DNA of 64,000 nucleotides from JAGPUQ01 sp050250395 (lineage in GTDB: Bacteria > Pseudomonadota > Gammaproteobacteria > Pseudomonadales > Porticoccaceae): NCBI GenBank assembly GCA_050250395.1, contig JBFWOQ010000001.1, positions 164,847 through 228,846 on the forward strand. The letters are read 5' to 3'. Every line of letters begins with the position of its first letter. Position 1 is the first letter of the stretch. Below the pieces are notes generated by a model. That model was given only the letters and a program-made list of their open reading frames with translations. It searched no databases and was not told where the DNA came from. Positions 52,744-61,439 of the stretch are shown here, in pieces. A program made the translations under genes and the position numbers.

Positions 52744-53784
52744 TCAGCGCCGAAAGCCCGTAAACACCGCGGGAAGCCGCCGGATATCCTGCACCAGGTC
52801 CGGCGGCAAATCCGCCGGCACCGCGGTGGCAACGCTGGCAAAAATGGCATCGGCGGCGCCGCCAAAGCGTTGTGCAATCGCGGCCGCAATCTCGTCGTGG
52901 CGGCCGATCGCGGCAAACAGATTCACCACCTCGTCGGGAATTTCCGCCGCGATCCTGTCCCACTGACCCGCCTTGGTCATGCGGTTGAGCCTGGCGCCGA
53001 GGTCTTCCAGCCCGTGCCGGGCCAGCACCGGCCAGTAGGCCGGCGTGGAGGCGTAGAACGCCACCCGATAGCGCACCCACTCGATCATGCGGGCGACGGT
53101 TTCGTCATCGGGTCCGGTGGCGATGAAGCCGCCGCCCGAGATTTCGAAATGCTCCCGCCGGCGTCCGCCGCGCGCCCAGCCGGTAGCGAGCTCCGGCAAC
53201 ACCACCTGCTCCAGATAGGCGCGGGTGCAGAACGGATGCAGACGCACGCCGTCGCAGACCTCGCCGGCCACCCGCAGCATCGCCGGACCCACGGCGGCGA
53301 TGGTGACGGCGGGCGGCGGTCCCGGAAAATTCTCCGGCACGAAATTCGGCGTCATCAGGGTGAAGCGATAATGCGCGCCGCGAAACTCCAGCGGACCTTC
53401 GCCCTTCCAGCACGCCCAGATCGCGCGCAGTGCCTGGACATACTCGCGCATGCGCGGCGCCGGCGCCGACCAGGGTACGCTGAAGCGATGTTCGTTGTGG
53501 GCCTTGATCTGGCTGCCCAGACCCAGGACCACGCGCCCGGGCGCCGCCGCCTGCAAGTCCCAACCCGCGTTGGCGACCACCATGGGACTGCGGGCAAAGG
53601 CGATGGCGATGCCGGTGATCAACTCCACCCGCTCGGTGGCGGTGGCCGCCACCGCCACCGGCAGGAACGGCTCGTGGGCGTTCTCCATGGTCATGATGCC
53701 GTCGTAGCCCGCGGCCTCGATGGCGCGCGCAGCGGCCGGCACCTTGCGCAGATTGTCCTGGGGAATGGTGGTGAAGACTTTCAT
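52744..53784 (-). CDS. Luciferase-like (LLM class) flavin/F420 oxidoreductase, second copy
   Basis: A 346-residue LLM-family protein, not close to the one at 39.0 kb. It starts MKVFTTIPQDNLRKVPAAAR, then GIMTMENAHEPFLPVAVAAT, ITGIAIAFARSPMVVANAGW and GRVVLGLGSQIKAHNEHRFS, resembling the TIGR03617 subgroup assigned to F420. ATG 53784 is preferred; the longer frame to 53850 reads through a 15-bp repeat and would add a Cys-rich pentapeptide repeat. Cofactor and substrate unproven. Confidence 0.83.
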   Translation of the reverse strand: MKVFTTIPQDNLRKVPAAARAIEAAGYDGIMTMENAHEPFLPVAVAATATERVELITGIAIAFARSPMVVANAGWDLQAAAPGRVVLGLGSQIKAHNEHRFSVPWSAPAPRMREYVQALRAIWACWKGEGPLEFRGAHYRFTLMTPNFVPENFPGPPPAVTIAAVGPAMLRVAGEVCDGVRLHPFCTRAYLEQVVLPELATGWARGGRRREHFEISGGGFIATGPDDETVARMIEWVRYRVAFYASTPAYWPVLARHGLEDLGARLNRMTKAGQWDRIAAEIPDEVVNLFAAIGRHDEIAAAIAQRFGGAADAIFASVATAVPADLPPDLVQDIRRLPAVFTGFRR

Positions 53785-53801
53785 GGCAAACACCTCGCGC
53801 C

Positions 53802-53846
53802 GAAAACACTCACATCGAAAGCACTCGTCTCGCAAACACTCGTATC
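53802..53846. repeat. Three 15-bp imperfect direct repeats
   Basis: Units 53802-53816, 53817-53831 and 53832-53846 share the GAAAnCACTCnTCTC-like pattern. They lie 18-62 bases upstream of the minus-strand LLM gene, in its probable leader or promoter. Confidence 0.75.
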
Positions 53847-53998
53847 CCAAACGACGGCGGGAACAATCCGATTGCCCGCAGCCGAAAGAAGCGGACCCCG
53901 AAGCTTACCGCGATCAGGCCGCACCACCCAGCATGACGGCGGGGTCTCCGGCTGTCACACCTGCGGCGAACGTTGGTTTCCGGTAGCAGATCGCTTCC

Positions 53999-54027
53999 TT
54001 GACAGTCGCCGGACCCGCACCTAGCAT
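53999..54027 (+). promoter_or_regulatory. Sigma70 promoter of ispB
   Basis: TTGACA at 53999-54004 (perfect -35), a 17-base spacer and TAGCAT at 54022-54027. Transcription would start near 54034, leaving a leader of under 30 bases before ispB. Confidence 0.7.
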
Positions 54028-54059
54028 TTCCGCGCCTCCCCGCCGCGCCGTTGTACTCC

Positions 54060-55022
54060 ATGCTGCCATTTCTGGACGTCGTCAAATCCGACATGGAAGC
54101 GGTCAACCAGCTCATCATCACCGAACTGAACTCCGATGTCGGTCTGGTGGAAGAAATCGGCACCTATCTGATCGCGGCAGGCGGCAAGCGCCTGCGCCCC
54201 ATCGTGGCGCTGCTGAGCGCCCGCGCGTGCGGTCACGACGGTGACCGGCATGTACTGCTGGCGACGGTGGTCGAGCTGATTCACACCGCGACGCTGCTGC
54301 ACGACGACGTGGTCGATACCTCCGACCTGCGCCGCGGCCGCCACACCGCGAACAACCAGTACGGCAATGCGGCGACGGTGCTGGTCGGCGATTTTCTGTA
54401 TTCGCGCGCCTTTCAGCTCATGGTGCGCATCGGCAATATGGCCGTGATGCGGGTGCTGGCGGATACCACCAACACCATTTCCGAAGGCGAAGTCCAGCAA
54501 CTGCTCAACGCCGGCAACGCCCAGCTCGACGAGCCGGCATACACCGAGGTGATCCGCAAAAAGACCGCCGAACTGTTTCAGGCCGCGGCCCAGACCGGCG
54601 CCCTGCTCGGTGGCGCCGACACTGCGGTTGTCGCGGCATTGCGCAACTATGGCCATCACCTGGGCATGGCGTTTCAACTCGTGGACGATGCCCTCGATTA
54701 CGGCGGCGACGCTGGGCAACTGGGCAAGAACATCGGTGACGATCTGGCCGAAGGCAAGATGACCCTGCCGCTGATCCGCGCGCTGCGCACCGCGTCGGTG
54801 GCCGACGCCACCCTGATCCGCGCCGCCATCGCCAACCGGGACGGCGCGGTGCTGCCCGATGTCCTGCGCATTGTCGGGACTTGCGGCGCCCTCGATTACA
54901 CCCTGGCCGCGGCGCGCCAGCAGGTCGACCGGGCGCTGGCGGCGCTGGCGCCCCTGCCGGCATCGCCCCAGCGGCAGGCTTTGCGCGAACTTGCGGAATT
55001 TGCCGCCAATCGCAACTTCTGA
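54060..55022 (+). CDS. ispB: Octaprenyl diphosphate synthase (polyprenyl synthetase)
   Basis: A 320-residue long-chain trans-prenyl diphosphate synthase making the ubiquinone side chain. FARM and SARM are visible as IHTATLLHDDVVDTSDLRRG (DDxxD) and MAFQLVDDALDYGGDAGQLG; GGKRLRPIVALLSARACG binds the allylic substrate. ATG 54060 is taken; TTG 54051 is possible. The promoter at 53999 supports a short leader. In many relatives ispB is divergent from rplU-rpmA, which are absent here. Product chain length cannot be read from sequence by eye. Confidence 0.92.
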   Translation: MLPFLDVVKSDMEAVNQLIITELNSDVGLVEEIGTYLIAAGGKRLRPIVALLSARACGHDGDRHVLLATVVELIHTATLLHDDVVDTSDLRRGRHTANNQYGNAATVLVGDFLYSRAFQLMVRIGNMAVMRVLADTTNTISEGEVQQLLNAGNAQLDEPAYTEVIRKKTAELFQAAAQTGALLGGADTAVVAALRNYGHHLGMAFQLVDDALDYGGDAGQLGKNIGDDLAEGKMTLPLIRALRTASVADATLIRAAIANRDGAVLPDVLRIVGTCGALDYTLAAARQQVDRALAALAPLPASPQRQALRELAEFAANRNF

Positions 55023-55058
55023 GACAGTGACGCCCCCGCCCGGCGGCGATCCAGCGCC

Positions 55059-56687
55059 ATGACCCAGCGATCCACCATCGACCGCAGCGCCGCCTGGCGC
55101 GCCCTCGGCGCACATCGCACCAGCCTTGCCGGCACCACGCTCAACGACCTGTTCGCCACCGATCCCGCGCGCGGGGAGCGCTGCCACGCGACTGCGGCGG
55201 GCATCTACCTCGACTATTCCAAGAACCCTTGCACCGACACAACGTTGCGTTTACTGGAGGCGCTCGCTGCTACCGCGGAGCTGCCGCGACATATTGCGGC
55301 GCTGTTTGCGGGCGCACCGGTGAATCGCTCCGAACAGCGCGCTGCCCTGCATCCGGCGCTGCGCGGCGCGGCCCCCGATGCCGCCACCGGCCGTGCGATA
55401 GAAGAGAGCCGTGCCCGGATGCTGGCGCTGGCGCAGGCACTGCGGGCCGGTGAGATTCGCGGCGGTACCGGGCAGGTCATCACCGACCTGGTGCATCTCG
55501 GTATCGGCGGTTCGGACCTGGGTCCGCGTCTGGTGGTCTCGGCTTTTGCCGAACGCCGCGCGCCGTCGCCTCGCGTCCATTTCGTGGCCAACCTGGACAG
55601 CAGCGCGCTCACGGCCACGCTGTCGCGCTGCGCGCCCGCAACCACCCTGTTCGTACTCGCATCGAAAAGTTTTTCGACCCTGGAAACCCTGTCGAACGCG
55701 GGCCTGGCGCAACGCTGGCTCGCCGGGGGCGGCATTGCCGATGGTATCGGCAAGCATTGCGTGGCGATCACCAGCCAACCCGAGCGCGCGCGCGCCTGGG
55801 GCATCGCCGATGACCGCATCCTCACCCTGGGCGAATGGATAGGCGGCCGCTATTCACTGTGGTCCGCCATGGGACTGCCCATTGCCGTTGCGCTCGGACC
55901 CGACTTCTTTGCCGAGCTGCTCGCCGGCGCGGCGGCCATGGACCAGCACTTTCGCAGCGCCCCACTGCGCACCAATCTGCCGATGCTGCATGGTCTGCTG
56001 AGCGTCTGGCAGATCAATTTCTGGGGCCAGGGCACCCGCGCCGTATTGCCCTATGTGCACGGCCTGCGTCATTTGCCGGATTATTTACAGCAACTGATGA
56101 TGGAAAGCCTCGGCAAGCGGGTTGCCCAGGACGGCAGTGAACTCGCTTGCCAGACCGGGGCCATCATCTGGGGGAGCGAGGAGACCAACGGTCAGCACTC
56201 GTTCCATCAACTGCTGTTGCAGGGTACGCAAAGGGTGCCGGTGGATTTCATCGTCACCGCGACGCCGCACTGCGACGCGGACCAGCACCGGCAGCTCTAC
56301 GCCAACTGTCTGGCGCAGAGCCGGGCGCTGATGCTGGGGCAGGATCGCGCCACGCTGGAGCAGGAATTACTCGCCGCCGGGCACTCTGGCGCCGAGGCCG
56401 CATTGCTGGCGCGCCACCGCGAAGTGCCCGGCGATCGCCCGAGCAATACGCTGGTGCTGGCCGCCTACGCGCCCGCCCATCTGGGCGCCCTGCTGGCGCT
56501 CTACGAACACAGCGTCTATGTGCAAAGCGTGATCTGGGGCATCAATGCCTTCGATCAGTGGGGCGTCGAACTGGGCAAGCAGGCGGCGAGCGCCATCGGT
56601 GCCGCGCTGGCCGGTGCGGACGCGAGCGCCTACGACAGCTCCACCCGCGCCCTGATGGCGCGGTGGAACAGTACGGGTTCGGACTGA
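55059..56687 (+). CDS. pgi: Glucose-6-phosphate isomerase
   Basis: Pgi, 542 residues, interconverts glucose-6-P and fructose-6-P. Motifs: DLVHLGIGGSDLGPRLVVSA, LASKSFSTLETLSNAGLA, QLMMESLGKRVAQDG and IWGSEETNGQHSFHQLLLQG, plus FDQWGVELGKQ with the catalytic Lys near the C-terminus. It supplies fructose-6-P for mannose-type sugars made with the ManB-like enzyme next door. It starts 36 bases after ispB. Confidence 0.97.
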   Translation: MTQRSTIDRSAAWRALGAHRTSLAGTTLNDLFATDPARGERCHATAAGIYLDYSKNPCTDTTLRLLEALAATAELPRHIAALFAGAPVNRSEQRAALHPALRGAAPDAATGRAIEESRARMLALAQALRAGEIRGGTGQVITDLVHLGIGGSDLGPRLVVSAFAERRAPSPRVHFVANLDSSALTATLSRCAPATTLFVLASKSFSTLETLSNAGLAQRWLAGGGIADGIGKHCVAITSQPERARAWGIADDRILTLGEWIGGRYSLWSAMGLPIAVALGPDFFAELLAGAAAMDQHFRSAPLRTNLPMLHGLLSVWQINFWGQGTRAVLPYVHGLRHLPDYLQQLMMESLGKRVAQDGSELACQTGAIIWGSEETNGQHSFHQLLLQGTQRVPVDFIVTATPHCDADQHRQLYANCLAQSRALMLGQDRATLEQELLAAGHSGAEAALLARHREVPGDRPSNTLVLAAYAPAHLGALLALYEHSVYVQSVIWGINAFDQWGVELGKQAASAIGAALAGADASAYDSSTRALMARWNSTGSD

Positions 56688-56745
56688 CCCACTGGCCGCC
56701 CGCGCCGACGCGAGCGCGCGCACGCCGTGGTTGATCGCTTTTTTC

Positions 56746-58101
56746 TCAGCCGCCATCCAGGAGCGCCAGCAACTCGGCGGTTTTCGCGGTCATCAGCGCG
56801 TGATCGCCGCGACTCTCCACATTCAGGCGCACCAACGGTTCGGTATTCGACATGCGCACATTGAAACGCCAGTCCGCGAAGCTGACGCCGATGCCATCCA
56901 TGGTGTCGAGTACACCGCCTGCACTCCCATAGCGGCGGGCGATGGTGTCGAGCACCGCTTTCGGATCGGCGACCGGACGGTTGATCTCGCCGCTCACCGG
57001 ATAGGCGCGCTGACGCTCCTGCAGCAATTCGGACAGCGGCTGCCGGCGCCGGGACAACAATTCCACCACCAGCAGCCAGGGAATCATGCCGCTGTCGCAA
57101 TAGGCGAAATCGCGAAAATAATGGTGCGCGCTCATTTCACCACCGTAGAGCGCGTCGTGATCGCGCATCACCTGCTTGATGAAGGCATGGCCGGTGCGGC
57201 TCTGCACCGCCCGACCGCCGAACTGCGCGACGATGTCGGTGGTATTCCAGATCAGACGCGGGTCGTGGACGATGGCGCCGCTGCCGTACTTGCGCAGAAA
57301 GGCTTCCGCGAGCAGACCGACGACATAGTAGCCCTCGACGAAATCGCCGCGCTCGTCGAAAAAGAAGCAGCGGTCGAAGTCGCCGTCCCAGGCGATCCCC
57401 AGATCGGCGCCGCGCGCGCGCACCACGTCGGCGGTCGCGGCGCGGTTTTCTTCGAGCAACGGATTGGGCACACCCTTGGGAAAGTGACCGTCGGGCGCGT
57501 GCTGGACCTTGATGAACTCCAGCGGCAGATGGGGTTCCAGCAGGTCGACGATCGCACCGGCACCACCGTTACCGGCATTGACCACCACCTTGAGCGGCCG
57601 CAGCGCGGACTTGTCCACATAGGACAGCAGATGCGCGATATAGGCGCTCTTGTCGGCCGCGTGGCGCAGCCTGCCCTGGCGATCGGCCGCCGGAAACGCC
57701 GCCGCCTCCGCCAGCGCCTGGATCTCGGGCAACCCTGCGTCGCCGCTGATCGGTCGCGCGCCCTCGCGCACGAACTTCATGCCATTGAAGTCCTTGGGAT
57801 TGTGGCTGGCGGTGACCACCAAACCACCGTCATAGCCGCCGTGGAAAGTGGCGAAGTAAATTTCCTCGGTACCGCACTGCCCGATATGCACCACATCGCA
57901 GCCGGCATCGCGAATGCCTGCCACCGCCGCGTCGCACAGCGCCGGGCTGGTCAAGCGGATATCGTGACCGACGACCAGGGTACGCGCGCCCAGATGGACC
58001 GCGAAGGCGCGACCGACGCGGTAGGCGATCGCCTCGTTGAGCTGCTCGGGGACGCGACCGCGCACGTCATAGGCCTTGAAGCAGGTGAGCGCGGGCATCA
58101 T
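56746..58101 (-). CDS. manB: Phosphomannomutase / phosphoglucomutase
   Basis: A 451-residue alpha-D-phosphohexomutase of the CpsG/AlgC group. It starts MMPALTCFKAYDVRGRVPEQ; the phosphoserine loop is VVTASHNPKDFNGMKFV, the metal loop AWDGDFDRCFFFDERGDF and the sugar-specificity loop YGGEMSAHHYFRDFAYCDSG. RMSNTEPLVRLNVES binds phosphate. It interconverts mannose (or glucose) 6- and 1-phosphates for LPS and exopolysaccharide. ATG 58101 overlaps the galU stop by 4 nt, so the two are coupled. Confidence 0.92.
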   Translation of the reverse strand: MMPALTCFKAYDVRGRVPEQLNEAIAYRVGRAFAVHLGARTLVVGHDIRLTSPALCDAAVAGIRDAGCDVVHIGQCGTEEIYFATFHGGYDGGLVVTASHNPKDFNGMKFVREGARPISGDAGLPEIQALAEAAAFPAADRQGRLRHAADKSAYIAHLLSYVDKSALRPLKVVVNAGNGGAGAIVDLLEPHLPLEFIKVQHAPDGHFPKGVPNPLLEENRAATADVVRARGADLGIAWDGDFDRCFFFDERGDFVEGYYVVGLLAEAFLRKYGSGAIVHDPRLIWNTTDIVAQFGGRAVQSRTGHAFIKQVMRDHDALYGGEMSAHHYFRDFAYCDSGMIPWLLVVELLSRRRQPLSELLQERQRAYPVSGEINRPVADPKAVLDTIARRYGSAGGVLDTMDGIGVSFADWRFNVRMSNTEPLVRLNVESRGDHALMTAKTAELLALLDGG

Positions 58102-58931
58102 TTGCCTCCCTTGAGATAGACATTCCGATAGACGTAGTTGGTGGCATCGACAAAGCCGCCGACGCTGCCGCAATCAAAGCGCACACCCTTGAACTTGTAG
58201 GCCAGCACCTTGCTGGTGCGGGCCAACGTCAACAGGGCATCGGTGAGCTGCACCTCGCCGTTCTTGCCGGGCGGCGTATGCCGCAACACCTCGAAAATGA
58301 ACGGCGACAGGACGTAGCGGCCGATGATGGCGAGATTGCTGGGCGCCTCGCTCGGCGCGGGTTTTTCCACCATGTCGGTGACGCGATAAAGGCCGGGCTC
58401 CTCTTCAATGCCGGCAATGATGCCGAATTTCGACACGTCCGCTTCCTCGACTTCCTGAATCGCCACCACGGTACTGCCGGTGCGGCGATAGATCTCGACC
58501 AGTTGCGCCATGACCCCGATGTCATCGTTGAAGCACAGGTCATCCGCCAGAATCACCCCGAACGGCTGATTGCCCACCAGCAACTCGCCGGTGAGGATCG
58601 CATGGCCCAGCCCTTTCATTTCCAGTTGCCGGGTCGACGCGAAACGGCCGCTGTTGATGACCTTGCGGATTTCGATCAGGTAGTCTTCCTTGTCGGTCCC
58701 GGCGATCTGGTGCTCCAGTTCGTAGCTGATGTCGAAGTGATCGTGAATCGAGCGCTTGCCGCGGCCGGTGACAAAGCAGATCTCGTTCAACCCGGCCGCC
58801 AGCGCTTCTTCAACGCCATACTGCACCAGGGGTTTGTTGACCACGGGCAGCATTTCCTTGGGCATGGACTTGGTGGCCGGCAGGAAGCGGGTTCCATACC
58901 CGGCGACCGGGAACAGGCATTTCTTGATCAT
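58098..58931 (-). CDS. galU: UTP-glucose-1-phosphate uridylyltransferase
   Basis: GalU, 277 residues, makes UDP-glucose, the donor for WaaG and other surface sugars. FPVAGYGTRFLPATKSMPKE is the nucleotide loop; VNKPLVQYGVEEALAAG, GVILADDLCFND and MVEKPAPSEAPSNLAIIGRY are diagnostic. First gene of a galU-manB pair; AAGGAAT precedes the start. The first MITE-like copy begins 117 bases upstream. Confidence 0.97.
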   Translation of the reverse strand: MIKKCLFPVAGYGTRFLPATKSMPKEMLPVVNKPLVQYGVEEALAAGLNEICFVTGRGKRSIHDHFDISYELEHQIAGTDKEDYLIEIRKVINSGRFASTRQLEMKGLGHAILTGELLVGNQPFGVILADDLCFNDDIGVMAQLVEIYRRTGSTVVAIQEVEEADVSKFGIIAGIEEEPGLYRVTDMVEKPAPSEAPSNLAIIGRYVLSPFIFEVLRHTPPGKNGEVQLTDALLTLARTSKVLAYKFKGVRFDCGSVGGFVDATNYVYRNVYLKGGK

Positions 58932-59291
58932 GGTAATTCCTTGACGGGCGATTGCGACTCCTGCACCTGCGTCGCGCGGTCAGGCGTTTGCGCGCCACTA
59001 CCCTGGCGCGGAGGCTACCTTAACGCAGCATTTGCGCGGTTGCCTATCAGCTTGTTGAAAAACGTCGCGAGGCGGCCAGATGCGCGGCGCAGGGCGCGCA
59101 GCGACCGCGAAATATCGCATAGATCGGCGAGGGCGCGAGCACCGCGCAACGAAGCGGATGACTGCCGGAGCAGCTTTTCAACAAGCCGCTATGGCCATCG
59201 CGGGGAAAGTCAAAGCCCTCCCAACGGATCGCTGCGGGCAGGCCGCCGGTCGCGTAAAATCGCCGATTCCCGACAGCGACCCGAGAAGCCG
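58932..59291. other. 360-base galU-fabA intergenic region
   Basis: No gene is supported. It contains the galU leader, MITE-like copy 1 (59048-59187) and the fabA leader with a TAAAAT at 59255-59260 that may be a -10. No -35 is obvious. Confidence 0.6.
59048..59187 (+). mobile_element. MITE-like element, copy 1
   Basis: About 140 bp bounded by short terminal inverted repeats: CAGCTTGTTGAAAAAC at 59048-59063 and GCTTTTCAACAAGC at 59173-59186. The inside matches the reverse complement of copy 2 (61291-61439) throughout, at roughly four bases in five by eye. It has no coding capacity. The two copies face each other across fabA-fabB. Confidence 0.85.
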
Positions 59292-59852
59292 ATGCCCGCT
59301 CCAACATCGATACCCCACCCGGAAGGCGCGGCCATCCGCGGCCAGCAGAGCAGTTTTACGCGCACCGAACTGCTGGCATGCGCGCGCGGACAGCTATTCG
59401 GCGCCAACGCGGCACGCCTGCCGGACGGCCAGATGTTGCTGGTGGACCGGATCACTCATATCGATTCCACCGGCGGTACCCATGGCAAGGGTCAGGTGAT
59501 CGCGGAGCTCGATATCCATCCCGACCTGTGGTTCTTTGGCTGCCACTTCATCGGCGATCCGGTGATGCCCGGCTGCCTGGGCCTGGATGCCCTCTGGCAA
59601 CTGACCGGATTCTTCCTCACCTGGCGCGGCAACGACGGCCACGGCCGCGCACTCGGCTCCGGCGAAGTGAAGTTCTTCGGCCAGGTCCTGCCCAGCGCCA
59701 AGACCCTGACCTATCGTCTCGATATCTCGCGCATGGTGGAGCGCAAGCTGGTCATGGCCATCGCCGATGGTTCCGTGGCAGTGGATGGTCGCGAAATCTA
59801 TACGGCCAAGGACCTTCGAGTCGGGATTTTCCAGTCGACCGAAAACTTTTAG
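59292..59852 (+). CDS. fabA: 3-hydroxydecanoyl-ACP dehydratase/isomerase
   Basis: FabA, 186 residues, dehydrates 3-hydroxydecanoyl-ACP and isomerises it to cis-3-decenoyl-ACP, starting unsaturated fatty-acid synthesis. The hot-dog fold and active site are visible in DGQMLLVDRITHIDSTGGTH, LWFFGCHFIGDPVMPGCLGL (catalytic His) and LGSGEVKFFGQVLPSAK. ATG 59292 gives about 15 residues more than E. coli FabA at the N-terminus. fabB follows after 65 bases; fabA and fabB together are flanked by inverted MITE copies. Confidence 0.97.
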   Translation: MPAPTSIPHPEGAAIRGQQSSFTRTELLACARGQLFGANAARLPDGQMLLVDRITHIDSTGGTHGKGQVIAELDIHPDLWFFGCHFIGDPVMPGCLGLDALWQLTGFFLTWRGNDGHGRALGSGEVKFFGQVLPSAKTLTYRLDISRMVERKLVMAIADGSVAVDGREIYTAKDLRVGIFQSTENF

Positions 59853-59917
59853 CCGCTACCGGCTTCCCTTACAATGCCGGCCAATTTCCCGCACTCCAAC
59901 GACCCGAGAGGCACTCC

Positions 59918-61144
59918 ATGAGACGAGCGGTAATTACCGGCATGGGGGTGGTTTCCTGCCTGGGCAACGACGTCGACGCGGTCACCAGCGCGCTGCGCGA
60001 GGGCCGGTCCGGCATCCGTCCGATGCCGATTTATCGCGAGATGGGGATGAAGAGCCAGATCGCGGGACAGATCGATCTGGATCCGTCGGAGATCATCGAC
60101 CGCAAGCATCTGCGCTTCATGAGCACGGCGGCGGTCTACGGCTATGTGGCCATGCAGCAGGCCATCACCGACTCCGGCCTCACGGAAGCGGATATCTCCA
60201 ACCCCCGCACCGGCATCATCATGGGTTCCGGCGGGATCTCCGGGGAAAAATTCCTCGAATCGGTGGACACCCTGCGCGAGAAAGGCGTCAAGCGGATCGG
60301 GCCCTATCGGGTCACCCAGATCATGAGCAGCACGGTATCGGCCTGTCTGGCCACGCCCTTCCACATCAAAGGCATCAATATCAGCATCTCGTCCGCCTGC
60401 GCCACCAGCGCCCATTGCATCGGCGCGGCCGTGGAGCAGATCCAGCTCGGCAAGCAGGACATCCTGTTTGCGGGCGGCGCCGAGGAAGAACACTGGTCCA
60501 TGGTCAGCATGTTCGACGCCATGGGCGCGCTCTCGACCCGCTACAACGACACGCCCGAACGCGCCTCGCGACCCTATGACCTGGACCGCGACGGCTTCGT
60601 CATGTCCTGCGGCGGCGGCTGTTTCGTGGTCGAGGAGCTCGAACACGCGCGCGCACGCGGCGCGACCATTTACGCCGAAATCGTCGGCTACGGCGCGACT
60701 TCCGACGGTTACGACATGGTCGCGCCCTCCGGCGAGGGCGCGGTGCGCTGCATGCGGCAGGCGCTGGCGACCGTGAACGGCCCGATCGGCTACATCAACA
60801 CCCACGGCACCAGCACACCGGTGGGCGATGTCAAGGAAATCGGAGCCATTTTGGAAGTCTTCGGTCCCCAGACTCCGCCCATCAGCTCGACCAAGTCGCT
60901 GTCCGGTCATTCACTGGGCGCCGCCGGCGTGCACGAAGCCCTCTTCAGCCTGCTGATGATGCGCGAGGGCTTCATCGCCGCCTCCGCCAATGTCGACAAC
61001 CTCGACCCCGCCGTCGCCGGCGCGAATATTGTCACGAAGCGTATCGATGGCGTCGAACTGGAGCGGGTCATGTCGAACAGCTTCGGTTTCGGCGGCACCA
61101 ACGCCAGCCTGGTATTGCAGCGGTATCGCGGCGACCAAGCCTGA
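59918..61144 (+). CDS. fabB: 3-oxoacyl-ACP synthase I
   Basis: FabB, 408 residues, elongates the cis-unsaturated intermediate made by FabA. The catalytic triad is in SISSACATSAHCIGAAVEQI (Cys), INTHGTSTPVGDVKE (His) and LSGHSLGAAGVHEA (His), and the C-terminus has SNSFGFGGTNASLVL. It forms the usual fabAB pair. MITE copy 2 begins 147 bases after the stop. Confidence 0.97.
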   Translation: MRRAVITGMGVVSCLGNDVDAVTSALREGRSGIRPMPIYREMGMKSQIAGQIDLDPSEIIDRKHLRFMSTAAVYGYVAMQQAITDSGLTEADISNPRTGIIMGSGGISGEKFLESVDTLREKGVKRIGPYRVTQIMSSTVSACLATPFHIKGINISISSACATSAHCIGAAVEQIQLGKQDILFAGGAEEEHWSMVSMFDAMGALSTRYNDTPERASRPYDLDRDGFVMSCGGGCFVVEELEHARARGATIYAEIVGYGATSDGYDMVAPSGEGAVRCMRQALATVNGPIGYINTHGTSTPVGDVKEIGAILEVFGPQTPPISSTKSLSGHSLGAAGVHEALFSLLMMREGFIAASANVDNLDPAVAGANIVTKRIDGVELERVMSNSFGFGGTNASLVLQRYRGDQA

Positions 61145-61290
61145 GCCTAAGGCTCGCTCGAAAGAGGCATTTCACTTCAGAGGTCGATCAATTCCGGCGC
61201 AGGGAGCGACCTGTGGCCGCGGGATTCCTGGCGGGATTGTTACGATGTCCGGCAGTCGGGCTGGTGCTACGGGGCCCGACCCCGCCACCC

Positions 61291-61439
61291 TTAACAGCTT
61301 GTTGAAAAACTGCTGCGCCAACCATCTGCTTCGTTGCGCGGTGTTCGCTTCCTCGCCTATCCAGCTGATATGTCTCGGTCGCTGCGCGCCGTGCGCCTCG
61401 CAGCTGGCCGCCTCGCGACGCTTTTCAACAAGCTGTTAA
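61291..61439 (-). mobile_element. MITE-like element, copy 2
   Basis: 149 bp with 20-bp terminal inverted repeats at 61291-61310 and 61420-61439 that differ at one position. It is homologous to copy 1 in opposite orientation. It contains no gene. Its right end supplies the TAA stop of cysC (61436-61438 on the minus strand), so insertion probably reset the cysC C-terminus. Confidence 0.88.
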
